From assembly GCA_905116865.2 (NCBI GenBank), contig CAJHNH020002552.1, positions 1-64,000 on the forward strand: a stretch of 64,000 nt of DNA, written 5' to 3'. Shown here one piece after another: positions 52,860 to 63,424 of the stretch. A program made the translations under genes and the position numbers. The notes under the pieces were generated by a model. That model did no database searches. It was not told the DNA's origin and saw only the letters and a list, made by a program, of their open reading frames with translations. This DNA comes from Candidula unifasciata (lineage: Eukaryota; Mollusca; Gastropoda; Stylommatophora; Geomitridae). Within the stretch, counting starts at the first letter, position 1, and every line of letters begins with the position of its first letter.

Positions 52860-53400
52860 AATTCCTATGTATCCGGTTCGACTGAAAATAAAGGCGATTT
52901 GGCAACATTCCGTTTTGCGCTAATTTCAGTAACGGTCTCAGAGTTGACCATTTGTTTAACTTAAAAAAAAAGGGTAGGGTGGGAGTGCACAGTCTTCCTG
53001 TTTTCTGCAAATCCAATTTGGCAGACAGCAAACGTTATTAAGTCTCGGCAAAACATGACGTCAACTTGCAGCGTACAACATTGCATGATTAGAAATCGTT
53101 AGGGGGAAATTTATTTGTTGTTATCACAATATATGGATCGATGAGCTAGTTACGCTAATGAGAACTGAACTGTGGGTAAATTAGATCAATGATGGTTGAA
53201 CTACTCTGTGCTGGCAAGCTGATGTTCTCGCATGGAGTATTTTATGTTGGAGATTGATTACATGTTTCAGATACCGACTGATACTGGGGTGTAGGCTGCT
53301 GGGTAGGGAAAACTGAGACTGAGAAGAAAAAAAGGGGGGCGGGGGAGGGTATGTACAAAAGTACGAACGAACAAAACTTAAATCGTTGAACCTATTATCT
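52860..53400. other. Nothing recognised
   Basis: No supported feature. Confidence 0.4.
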
Positions 53401-53413
53401 TTTAGCATGTCTA

Positions 53414-53427
53414 GCTCTCTCTCTCTC

Positions 53428-53463
<36 letters not shown>

Positions 53464-53497
53464 CTCTCTCTCTATTTCTCTCCCACTTTCTCTCTCC

Positions 53498-53536
<39 letters not shown>
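53414..53536. repeat. (CT)n microsatellite
   Basis: ctctctct with a few ccctc and tatttc interruptions. Arg/Glu-rich frames on the other strand are artefacts. Confidence 0.95.
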
Positions 53537-53539
<3 letters not shown>

Positions 53540-53619
53540 CCCACCACCTCCATGAGTAGACTTCCTCTTTTTTTCAAGCATTTGTTCGTTACTTTCACAT
53601 TTTTTTTTCCATTTAGAGT

Positions 53620-53795
53620 AAGCTAGCGTGGTGTCGCCCTGATGGAGTCGGACATTTTCGAGACTAGGTACTAGGTAAAGTCCTAGGAAGTAAAGGCGGT
53701 CGATGTTGACCACATCATCCACCATGTGCCGATTGGTCTATAATATAGATCTAACCCTGCATGCCTAGTATACACTAGGGCCTGGGAAAGGTTAA
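53620..53795 (+). mobile_element. SINE family A, truncated
   Basis: taagctagcgtggtgtcgcc, agtcctaggaagtaaaggcg and the tgccgattggtctata end. Confidence 0.78.
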
Positions 53796-53796
53796 T

Positions 53797-54460
53797 TAAG
53801 TACTTTGCTGGATTCTTTACCTACTTTGCTGCGTCTTTTACCTAATTTTCTGGTTCCTTGACCTACTTTGCTGGGTACTTGACCTACTTTGCTGGGTACT
53901 TGACCTACTTTGCTGGGTACTTGGCCTACTTTGCTGGGTACTTGACCTACTTTGCTGGGTACTTGACCTACTTTGCTGGGTACTTGACCTACTTTGCTGG
54001 GTACTTGACCTACTTTGCTGGGTACTTGACCTACTTTGCTGGGTACTTGACCTACTTTGCTGGGTACTTGACCTACTTTGCTGGGTACTTGACCTACTTT
54101 GCTGGGTACTTGACCTACTTTGCTGGGTACTTGACCTACTTTGCTGGGTACTTGACCTACTTTGCTGGGTACTTGACCTACTTTGCTGGATTCTTTACCT
54201 ACTTTGCTGCGTCTTTTACCTAATTTTCTGGTTCCTTGACCTACTTTGCTGGGTACTTGACCTACTTTGCTGGGTACTTGACCTACTTTCCTGGGTACTT
54301 GACCTACTTTGCTGGGTACTTGACCTGCTTTGCTGGGTACTTGACCTACTTTGCTGGGTACTTGACCTACTTTGATGGGTTCTTGACCTACTTTGATGGG
54401 TCCTTGACCTACTTTTCTGGGGCCTCGACCTACTTTTCTGGGGCCTCGACCTACTTTGCT
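53797..54460 (+). repeat. 21-bp satellite (CTACTTTGCTGGGTACTTGAC)
   Basis: About 30 units of 21 bp. A block of variant units (ggattctttacctactttgc...) appears at both 53807-53870 and 54186-54240, so a large block was itself duplicated. Because 21 is a multiple of 3, the frame reads T-Y-F-A-G-Y-L over and over. The reverse strand is also open in part (S-R-S-S-T-Q-Q). Confidence 0.95.
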
Positions 54461-54639
54461 TACTATTATGTCTATTTGCCATTCAGTACAGAATATTACT
54501 ACTACTTCTAATTATTATTATTCTTCATAATATTGTTGTGTTGTAGATTTTGTTTTCAATTTTTTTTTCCAGGAAGTGTACTAACACCACTTGAATAATA
54601 GTATGTGGCAACATATAGCCACATTTGACCACACATGGC

Positions 54640-54770
54640 CACATCACCTGCAAGAGTACCGACTGGTCTGTCAAATATAGGCATAGCACTATATACCTCT
54701 AGCCCTATATGCCCATAACGTCTAAATGTGTTAAAAAGGGCCCTTTTACTTACTTTACTTTCTGAATGTT
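54640..54770 (+). mobile_element. SINE family A 3' end
   Basis: tagccctatatgcccataac then aaaagggcccttttacttac. Confidence 0.78.
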
Positions 54771-54792
54771 TGATCATGTATGTAGCTAAGTC

Positions 54793-55000
54793 GATGTCTG
54801 TGGCTAAGGCGTTACGAACGCGCTTCGTGATTCTGAGCTGCCAGGGTGGATCCCAGCTGCAGGTAATTTAGCAGCAGACCGCATTAGGTTCTTTTCAACA
54901 ATGATTTCCAAACAGACCCTGCGGAGAGCAAAGGAAAACTTATAAACAGTAGACACAGTAAAATCATAAACAGCCCAAAATGCTGGAGTTGTTTCATGTA
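54793..55000 (+). mobile_element. SINE family B copy, diverged
   Basis: gatgtctgtggctaaggcgt, ccagggtggatcccagctgc and a gagagcaaaggaaaact body. A related tail repeats at 55080-55200. Confidence 0.78.
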
Positions 55001-55199
55001 AAGTTAAGTAAAGAATACTTAACTAACTTTTTATGTATGGTTAAACTAGAGAGATACTTCTTTTAAATTCATTAATTAGATCCCAAACTGAGTCAGTCTG
55101 GACCTAAACATTGTCTAGTAAAATCACAAGCAGCACAAATATGCTGGAGATAGTTTTGTAAAGTCCTGTAAAGTTTAGTAAAGATTATGCAACTAACTT

Positions 55200-55490
55200 T
55201 ATATATGTAGGTAAACTAGACACAATCATATTTGGCTCTCTGACTAAGCCAAACTGGCAACATGCCATAGACGGAAATAATATTAACATGCCAACACAAA
55301 AAGGAGAACACAAAGAGACATTGATCAGACTTTTCCACTAATGAGAAGTCAGCGTTGGTAAATGGAATCGATATATATTCCCTACTATCGTATTCTATGG
55401 CAGAATAAGCGACACGCTTTGTCGAGTTCATAGTGTGACTGTTCAAGAATGGAGACACGAATGCATGTTTTCTTCTTTTTCTTAATTTTA
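55200..55490. other. Nothing recognised
   Basis: No supported feature. Confidence 0.4.
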
Positions 55491-55514
55491 TTTTTTACCA
55501 TCATCACCATTCAT

Positions 55515-55790
55515 CGTCTTTATTATTATTATTGCCTTCTCTTCGTCTTCATCCATCTTCTTCTTCTTCTTGTTCTTCTTGTTCTTGTTCTTGTTTTAGT
55601 TCTTCCTCTTCTTCTTGTTCTTGTTCTTCTTCTTCTTCTTCTTCTTCTTCTTCTTCTTCTTCTTGTTCTTGTTCTTGTTCTTCTTCTTCTTCTTCTTCTT
55701 CTTCTTCTTCTTCTTCTTCTTCTTCTTCTTCTTCTTCTTCTTCTTTTCTTTTTCTTCTTCACCTTCTTCCACTCCCCCTTTCCCCCTCGT
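55515..55790. repeat. (TTC)n/(TTG) microsatellite
   Basis: Long TTC tract with interspersed TTG. Low-complexity frames are artefacts. Confidence 0.95.
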
Positions 55791-55849
55791 CGCATCCTCC
55801 GCCCTCTACCTTTTCCGTCGTCTTCTCGTTCTTATCCCATTTATATTTA

Positions 55850-56150
55850 AATCGCACTTGAGGATAAACTGGAACTCCGGTTATAAAAAAGACAAAGTTA
55901 CACTAAAAGATGAATTAAGGTCAGCTTATCAGGGTGCCCCAGCAAGATAAGAGACACAATGACTCTGAGACCTAACGTTTCTAAACTGTGGAGACAACAG
56001 CTGTTTTTAAAAAAATAGTAATAGTACAAATAGGTCAAAAGATGATATCCAGATTTAACAGAGCAAAGAGCGGTGTCAGAACCTAAGGAACAATAATAAT
56101 AGAAATAACTATAGATACTGTGCTCTTAAACAAGACGTAAGCCACTGTGA
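55850..56150. other. Nothing recognised
   Basis: No supported feature. Confidence 0.4.
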
Positions 56151-56154
56151 CGCC

Positions 56155-56665
56155 CCTCAAGAGAGTGAATGAGTGAGCGAGTGAATGGGTGAGAGAGTGA
56201 AGGGGTGAGAAAGTGAAGGGGTGAGCGAATGAATGGGTGTGGGAGTAAATGGGTAAGAGAGTGAGTGGATAAGAGAGTGAGTGGATGAGAGAGTGAGTGG
56301 ATGAGAGAGTGAATGGATGAGAGAGTAAATGAGTAAAAGAGTGAACGGACGAGAGAGTTAATGGATGAGCGAGTGAATGGGTGAGAGAGTTAATGGAGGA
56401 GAGAGTGAGTGGGTGAGACAGTGAATTGGTGAAGGAGTGAATGGGTTAGAGAATGAATGGAAGAGCGAGTGAATGGATGAGAGATTGAATGGGTCAGAGA
56501 GTGAATAGATGAGCGGGTGAATGGGTGAGAGATTGAATTGGTGAGATAGTTAATGAGTGAGACAGTGATTGGGTGAGGCAGTGAACGGATGAGAACGTGA
56601 ATGGGTGAGACAGTGAATCGGTGAGATATTTAATGGGTGAGACATTTAAGGGGTGAGAGAGTGCA
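56155..56665. repeat. GAGTGAATGGGTGAGA-type satellite, block 1
   Basis: Degenerate 14-16-bp units based on agtgaatgggtgagag. The same satellite recurs at 58495-59465. Confidence 0.92.
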
Positions 56666-56694
56666 AATTCTAAGAGGAACTCATTAAAACCCCT

Positions 56695-56915
56695 GTTCTA
56701 TTACAAGCATGTCTCGAAAGCGACCAATTAGGAGTGTTTCCTTTGAAGAAGTGCATCTGCCTGAGAGGCAAGGAAACCATCAGTCTGCAGACACATAAGC
56801 CTGATCTGTAAGACGAGTGTGCATGCAAAACTAAAGCTCTGGAACAAGACCGAAGTCCAGAAGTGGACGAACAACCAAATTCTACAGCAGGTGTACACTA
56901 AGAAGAAATATAAGC
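56695..56915 (+). mobile_element. SINE-like family C copy
   Basis: gtgcatctgcctgagaggca, agctctggaacaagaccgaa and a gaagaaatataag tail. Confidence 0.83.
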
Positions 56916-56989
56916 AATTCATTCATTTTTATTATATTTATTTGCCATTCGGAACATTGTTATTATTATTAATATTATTATTCATATTA

Positions 56990-57250
56990 TTGGAAGCTGC
57001 CGTGATGTAGCGGCTAGATGCTCGCATGCCGATCCAAAGGTCGTGGGTTCAAGTCCTTACGAACCCTACTTCAAAAAAATGACCTTGGCTTTCATTTGGA
57101 CGCAGCCTTAATTGGGTACCAGGTAATGTTCTGGGAAGCAAAGGCGACTGGTGTGATGCTGACCACATCGCCTACCGAGTACCGACTAGATTACGCAATA
57201 TATAGGTCTAGCCGTATATGTCACGTATGCCTAAAGGCGTAGAGAAGGAT
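56990..57250 (+). mobile_element. SINE family A, full copy
   Basis: Head ctgccgtgatgtagcggcta with ggtcgtgggttcaagtcctt, body and tatataggtctagccg end. Confidence 0.87.
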
Positions 57251-57429
57251 TATTATTAGTACGCACTTTAAAAGGTCTTATACACCAATAACACTTCCCC
57301 ACAGTGTTTCAGTGTTTACTTATCGTGGCCGCCCCTGAAGCAGACCACACATTAGGCACACACACTATTGATCTGCATATCTTCTTATTCTTCGTGTGCA
57401 TCAGCTGTAAACTCTGGCGGAACTGTATA

Positions 57430-57555
57430 TGAAAGCTTAAGGCGTATCCTTTACAGGACGTTGCAGAACCAACCCTAACAGCCCCTGGCTGTTGTGTGGT
57501 TTCTCTAGGCAAGTTTACATCCAGTAGTTTGCCATTGCTTTCTGGACGGTCGGAT
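57430..57555 (-). mobile_element. SINE family B 3' half
   Basis: tgcagaaccaaccctaacag to agtttgccattgctttctgg. Confidence 0.82.
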
Positions 57556-57569
57556 ATGAAAGCTTTCTG

Positions 57570-57676
57570 AACGCAAAAGTTGCTTAGAAAAACCACAACA
57601 GCCACACACACACACACAAACACACACACACAAATGCTTGGTTCTGTTCTGCAACGTCCTGTAAAGAATACGCAAC
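57570..57676 (+). mobile_element. SINE family B 3' end, interrupted
   Basis: ttgcttagaaaaaccacaac, a CA run, and gcaacgtcctgtaaagaata, followed by the inserted family D element. Confidence 0.8.
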
Positions 57677-57978
57677 TAGGGGCCGCGTTAGTGCAGTCGA
57701 TAAGAGACTCGCTTTCAAATCCAGCTGCGACTCGCTGCAGCCCACGGTCGGTGTTCGAAACCGGGCGTCTCCCGGTGTTCACTCAGCCTCTAGGAAATGG
57801 GTACCAGAGTGATACTCTGGGGTAAATGGAGGAACGCCCCTGTAGCTACAGAGTTACGTGCGAACGGCGACGCAGGCGGACAATTCTTATCAGCTGTCCG
57901 CACTGGTGGCAGAGCACTTATGGTTTATAACCGTGTGCAATGACGCTGGTTCACATCTCCCGACTTTACCTTTTTTTT
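57677..57978 (+). mobile_element. SINE family D, full copy with target duplication
   Basis: Begins ggggccgcgttagtgcagtc, with cggtcggtgttcgaaaccgg as the tRNA-like B box, and ends ccgactttacc plus T/A run. Flanked by acgcaacta on both sides. Confidence 0.88.
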
Positions 57979-57984
57979 TAAACG

Positions 57985-58255
57985 CAACTAACTTTTTATG
58001 AAAGCTGTATTCCTCCTAGCTGTTATACTTGAAATCTGCAGCATCACTATCATAGAATATTAAAAGCATAATAGTTTGCACAGAAGCAAAGCACTGTTAT
58101 AGAATGGTAGAAAGCGTGAGAGTTTGCACAGAAGCCAAGCCATTTTCGTGAAATGGTTCGCTTCGCGCGTTGGCCTGTCTAGACGGCGCAACAAAACCTA
58201 CCCACACGCGTCTGTCAGGTTCGCATGACGTACCAGTATACGTGAAACGTAGAGT
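57985..58255 (+). repeat. Family F repeat
   Basis: Matches 24662-24895; includes aaatggttcgcttcgcgcgt and caggttcgcatgacgtacca. Confidence 0.75.
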
Positions 58256-58490
58256 GGATCGGCTGGAGCAATAGCTTTAGGTGGATACTAAACAGTTCTG
58301 GAAGATTTGGTTAGAGTGGTATAACATTGCAAGGTATGTTGTTGTTGTTCTTTTCATGGTTGTTGGGTGCAAGTTAGTGATGCAATGTTGTTTGATAACG
58401 CGTTGATTTGTTGTGTGACTATGCAGATTATTTGTCTTTATTTAGGAACTGGACGATATGGAGGGTTTTATAGCAGACACTGCCGTAGTT
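58256..58490. other. Nothing recognised
   Basis: No supported feature. Confidence 0.4.
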
Positions 58491-58494
58491 TTGA

Positions 58495-59098
58495 ATAGTG
58501 TGTGAGTGAGTGAGTAAGTGGGTGAGTGAGTGAAAGAATAATTGAGTAAGAGAGTAAGTGAATGAGAGAGTAAGTGAATGATAGAGTGATTGAGTAAGAG
58601 AATGATTAGTGTTGAGTGGATGAGGGAGAGAGTGCATGGATTTGAAAGTGAATGAATTAGAAACTGAATCAGAAGGTTAGTGGGTAGGTAAGTGAGTGAT
58701 CGAGAAGGTGACACAGTGAGATCGCATTAAAGAGTAAAAAGGTGTGTGAGTGAGACAATGAATAAGTAAAGAGTGAATGGGTGAGAGAGTAATTGAGTGA
58801 GAACGTGGAGTAGCAGTAAGTGTGTGAGGGAGAGAGTGCGTGGATTTTAAAGTGAGTGATTTAGAAACTGAATCAGAATGTGAGTGAGGAAGTGAGTTAG
58901 TGAAAGGGTGACTGGGTGAGAGAGTATAAGTTAGAGAGTAAGAAGGTGATTGAGTGAGTGAGTGAGAGAGTTAATGGGTAAGAAAGTGAATGGGTGAGAG
59001 AGTGAATGGGTGAGAGAGTGAATGGTTGAGACAGTGAATGGGTGAGAGAGTGAATGGGTGAGAGAGTGAATGGGTGAGAGTGTGTATGGGTAAGCTAG

Positions 59099-59152
<54 letters not shown>

Positions 59153-59465
59153 TGGGTGAGAGAGTAAATGGATAATAGGCTATATGGGTGAGAGCGTGAA
59201 TGAGTTTATAGTGAATAGGTGAGAGAGTAAAAAGGTGAGAAAGTGAATGGGCGAGAGAGTGAATGGGTGAGAAAGTGAATGGGTGAGAGAGTGAATGTGT
59301 GAGAGTGTGTATGGGTAAGCTAGTGGATGAGAGAGAGAGAGAGAATGAATGGGTTAAAGAGTGAATGGATAATAGGGAGTATGGGTGAGAGCGTGAATGA
59401 GTAAGATAGTGAATAGGTGAGAGAGAAATAGGTGAGAAAATGAATGGGTGAGAGAGTGAAGTTAA
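58495..59465. repeat. GAGTGAATGGGTGAGA-type satellite, block 2
   Basis: Same family as 56155-56665, longer, with (GA)n runs at 59104-59147 and 59328-59343. A segment around gagagtgtgtatgggtaagc appears twice (59075 and 59300), a block duplication of about 220 bp. Confidence 0.93.
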
Positions 59466-59659
59466 CGGAACTAAAAAAGTCCTTGCATGTCTACCTAATC
59501 CGTAACATATTCAGAGACTCGTTTTACTTCCAGGACGCATCGAGCCAAATATAATAAACTCATTTTATAGACCAGTAGGTGGGAACTTTATCCGCCTTTA
59601 CTTCCCAGGACAACACTTTGAATCTATTGTAGGCTGAGTAATCCCCGTGTTAGCCTTGA

Positions 59660-59955
59660 GATCCCAGAAGAGAACAAAGTGTGGGGGAACAAAGAATAGA
59701 CTTACCCCCCCCCCCCTTTCCTCCAACTATCAAGCACGTCGTAGGAGGATACTAATAAAGGGTGTTCCCTTCAAAGTCGGAGTGCATCTGCCTGAGAGGC
59801 AAGTAACAAAAAATCTGCATACAAATAAGCCATATCTATAAAACGAACGTGCATGCAAAGCTAGAGTTCTGGATTAAGACCAAAGTTCAAGAGTGAACGA
59901 ACAACTATATCTTTCCAGGAGTTTACAGCCGGCTGAACGCAAAGAAGAAACATTT
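59660..59955 (+). mobile_element. SINE-like family C, nearly full copy
   Basis: Includes agtcggagtgcatctgcctg and ggagtttacagccggctgaa and ends cgcaaagaagaaac. Confidence 0.85.
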
Positions 59956-59979
59956 AAATGTACTTTAGCGCGTGCGAGA

Positions 59980-60560
59980 CTCACAGACCCACACACCCCT
60001 TTCATCATCATCAATTTCCACCACTGGCGTTAAGCGTTGTGGGGATGAACAGATGTGATCCATTGCTTGATGGACAGCAATGGCTGTTGTCATTCCGTGT
60101 CGATGTAGAAGCTCTTTAATGTCATCAGTCCAAATTATCCGTGGACGGCCTCTTCTTTTCACGTCAGATTTTCTCATGCGAAGCGCTTGCGTTGATAGTT
60201 GCATTCTTTCTAGATGACCATAATGTTTAATCTTCTATTTCTGAGTGTATGGTGTAGTTCTTACCGTCTGTTGATAATATCATTTCTAACTTTGTCTGAG
60301 ATGGTTAAGAGGACGGCTTTTCTCATTTCACAGGTGTTAATTTTACCTTGGTTAGCCTTTGATTATGTCCAAGTCTGGCACTGGTAGCACAGAGTTGGTA
60401 TAAATATACTGTTTATAATCTGTTTCTGGGCTCTCATACTTATGTTTGGATGTCTCAATAACGGTGTCAGTTGGTTATATAAGTGCACTGGTTTGTTGGT
60501 ATCTTGTTTCTATTTCCCGATCTGTTCTCCGAGAATATACTTCCGAGATATTTAAATTCT
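59980..60560 (-). pseudogene. Non-LTR RT C-terminal relic
   Basis: Minus-strand frame R-G-R-P-R-I-I-W-T-D-D-I-K-E-L-L and A-V-H-Q-A-M-D-H, the usual C-terminal signature. Upstream, cagacttggacataa-type sequence marks the Y-Q-C-Q-T-W region. Frameshifted. Confidence 0.78.
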
Positions 60561-60589
60561 TTAAAACGTAATAGAAGTAGGATAAATTG

Positions 60590-60935
60590 TTTATGCCTTT
60601 AGCGCATTAGGCGTATAGGTTAATTGTGTATCCTTTACAGGACGTTGCAGAACCAATCCCAACAGCCCCTGGCTGTTGAGTGGTTTTTCTAGGCAAATTT
60701 ACGTCCAGTAGTTTGCGTATAGAGTAACATTTATATTGTTATATATTATTCGGGCCAGATGAGTTATATGGTCAACATCATCGCTGGTCGCCTTTATTTT
60801 CAATATCATTACTTGGTACCCATTTTAGGCTTAGTCGACTGGGGTGCCAAGCTTGATTTTGATAAATAACATGTCCTAATACGAACTTGAAACCTTGACC
60901 CTTGACCTCGGCAGACGATCGTCTAGTCATACAAA
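60590..60935 (-). mobile_element. Family A relic broken by a SINE-B fragment
   Basis: 60625-60715 is the inverted 3' half of family B (tgcagaaccaatcccaacag). The flanking pieces are diverged family A body (gcattaggcgtataggtt, ggtacccattttaggctt). Confidence 0.65.
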
Positions 60936-60948
60936 CATACATCTATAC

Positions 60949-61150
60949 CAATGTTTCCTAAACTGTTTCTTAGTCGTGGCGCCTTTTTCCAATTAAAATT
61001 TTTCTACGGCGCCCTAACCTAAGTTACAAAAAAAAAAAAAAAATGCTTATTTGTATGAAAACGATTTAAAAAAAAAGAATATTTCGCAGCGCCCCTGTGA
61101 AGAGGTCGCGGCTTGCCGGGGCGCCGCCGCATACAGTTTGTGAATCACTA
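60949..61150. mobile_element. hAT-like MITE, copy 2
   Basis: Same family as 26786-26991: CAATGTTTCCTAAACTG and inverse of TAGTGATTCACAAACTG as ends, with a perfect 8-bp duplication atctatac at 60941-60948 and 61151-61158. Confidence 0.88.
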
Positions 61151-61279
61151 ATCTATACATAAAAGAATTTGTCGTTACGTCAGCTCTTCATTTACTTTTT
61201 CGAGTTTATCACGAGACACTTAACATGGTTTACATATGGGCTCAAATATGCACTGCCACTTCAGATAGCTTTTAAGTGT

Positions 61280-61310
61280 GTGTGTTGGGGGGGGGGGGGG
61301 GGGGGGGGGA
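61280..61310. repeat. G homopolymer (about 23)
   Basis: A run of G following tgtgtgtgtt. Confidence 0.95.
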
Positions 61311-61529
61311 GAGGGCTTAAATATGATGGGTACCTGAATATGAAGGGGTAACAACCGTCTTTTCAGCTGCAACCAGATTACGAATTTGCAGAAACACACA
61401 GGGGCATCGCCGCAAAAAAATCATAGGGGAGAGAATGGACCACAGAGAACATTATAAGTGCACAACAATGACGATAGCAATAATAATTACTACTCTAATT
61501 ACTACAGCAAATGAATAATAGCATCTTCA

Positions 61530-61940
61530 TCCCTACTTAAATGTTATCAGTGCCAGACATGAAAAATAAATAGGGCACTAGAACAGAAAATAACTACCTG
61601 TGAAATGCGCTGTCTCCACAAGGTCACTAACAACACAAGAAGAGACAGGGTTACGAATGCTAGCAACAAAGAGAAAGTTGGAAGAAAACTATGTCTGGAT
61701 CATACTGACAAAGATTGAAATGGTTCGACCATCTAGTGATAATGCAGCCAGACCAAACTGCATTTGAGACTTTTTACAACAGAACATCTGGGAGGAAGGC
61801 GAGCGGAAGACCAAGAAAGAGATGGATAAAAGGTGTAGATGAAACGTGCAAAATGATGGACAAATTAATCACCCAAACCACCAGAGAAGCGCAAGACAAA
61901 TACAGAAAACTACGACGCTGGGCTGCAACCTTGTATCAGT
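61530..61940 (+). mobile_element. Non-LTR RT C-terminal tail
   Basis: Fragments with C-E-M-R-C-L, then M-K-W-F-D-H-L-V-I-M-Q-P and [16 protein letters not shown]. It runs straight into the satellite. Confidence 0.82.
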
Positions 61941-63200
61941 GAGACGACAAAACCACGACACTGGGCTACAACCTGGTATCAGTGAGACTACAAAACCACG
62001 ACACTGGGCTACAACCTGGTATCAATGAGACGACAAAACCACGACACTGGGCTACAACCTGGTATCAGTGAGACGACAAAACCACGACACTAGGCTACAA
62101 CCTGGTATCAGTGAGACGACAAAACCACGACACTGGGCTACAACCTGGTATCAATGAGACTACAAAACCACGACACTGGGCTACAACCTTGTGTCAATGA
62201 GGCTACAAAACCACGACACTGGGCTACAACCTGGTATCAATGAGACGACAAAACCACGACACTGGGCTACAACCTGGTATCAGTGAGACGACAAAATTAC
62301 GACACTAGGCTAGAACCTGGTATCAGTGAGACCACAAAACCACAACACTGGGCTACAACCTGGTATCAGTGAGACCACAAAACCACGACACTGGGCTACA
62401 ACCTGGTATCAATGAGACTACAAAACTACAACACTGGGCTACAACCTGGTATCAGTGAGACCACAAAACCACGACACTGGGCTACAACCTGGTATCAATG
62501 AGACGACAAAACCACGACACTGGGCTACAACCTGGTATCAATGAGACGACAAAACCACGACACTGGGCTACAACCTGGTATCAATGAGACGACAAAACCA
62601 TGACACTGGGCTACAACCTGGTATCAATGAGACGACAAAACCACGACACTGGGCTACAACCTGGTATCAATGAGACTACAAAACTACAACACTGGGCTAC
62701 AACCTGGTATCAGTGAGACCACACAACCACGACACTGGGCTACAACCTGGTATCAATGAGACGACAAAACCACGACACTGGGCTACAACCTGGTATCAGT
62801 GAGACGACAAAACCACGACACTGGGCTACAACCTGGTATCAGTGAGACGACAAAACCACGACACTGGGCTACAACCTGGTATCAATGAGACTACAAAACC
62901 GCGACACTGGGCTACAACCTTGTGTCAATGAGACTACAAAACCACGACACTGGGCTACAACCTGGTATCAGTGAGACGACAAAATTACGACACTAGGCTA
63001 CAACCTGGTATCAGTGAGACCACAAAACCACAACACTGGGCTACAACCTGGTATCAGTGAGACCACAAAACCACGACACCGGGCTACAACCTGGTATCAA
63101 TGAGACGACAAAACCACGACACTGGGCTACAACCTGGTATCAATGAGACGACAAAACCACAACACTGGGCTACAACCTGGTATCAGTGAGACCACAAAAG
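61905..63200 (+). repeat. 43-bp satellite derived from a retrotransposon 3' end
   Basis: About 30 units of ccacgacactgggctacaac with ctggtatcaatgagacgaca. The unit equals the 3' end of the retrotransposon tail that precedes it; compare the single copy at 35750-35785. Confidence 0.95.
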
Positions 63201-63234
63201 AAGAACACTGAAAAAAAAAAAACTAGAGTGTAAA

Positions 63235-63350
63235 GGCTTTACAACAGACATTTGATTTTAAATATCTAGGAACAACATTTACCGAAGAAGGGAATATGAA
63301 TACACATCTCGACATAAGTTGCAGCAAAGCAAATCAACTATTTAGACAGT
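63235..63350 (+). mobile_element. RT fragment after the satellite
   Basis: Encodes F-D-F-K-Y-L-G-T-T-F-T-E-E-G-N-M-N, the RT segment C-terminal to the catalytic site. It should normally lie upstream of the tail, so the order is rearranged. Confidence 0.75.
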
Positions 63351-63424
63351 TTACGCCCTCCCCCCACCCCCCCACAACCACCAACCCCAGCAGCAATTCC
63401 AGGTGGAAGACCAATAGTTGATTC

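Noticed and set aside
52388..52861. A 157-residue plus-strand protein
   Set aside because: Most of it is the reverse of a SINE family A copy (52565-52845).
53395..53725. Arg/Glu-rich protein
   Set aside because: Frame through a CT microsatellite joined to a SINE.
61905..63200. CRISPR-like array or repeat-protein gene
   Set aside because: No spacers. The 43-bp unit shifts frame every copy, and it derives from a retrotransposon end.
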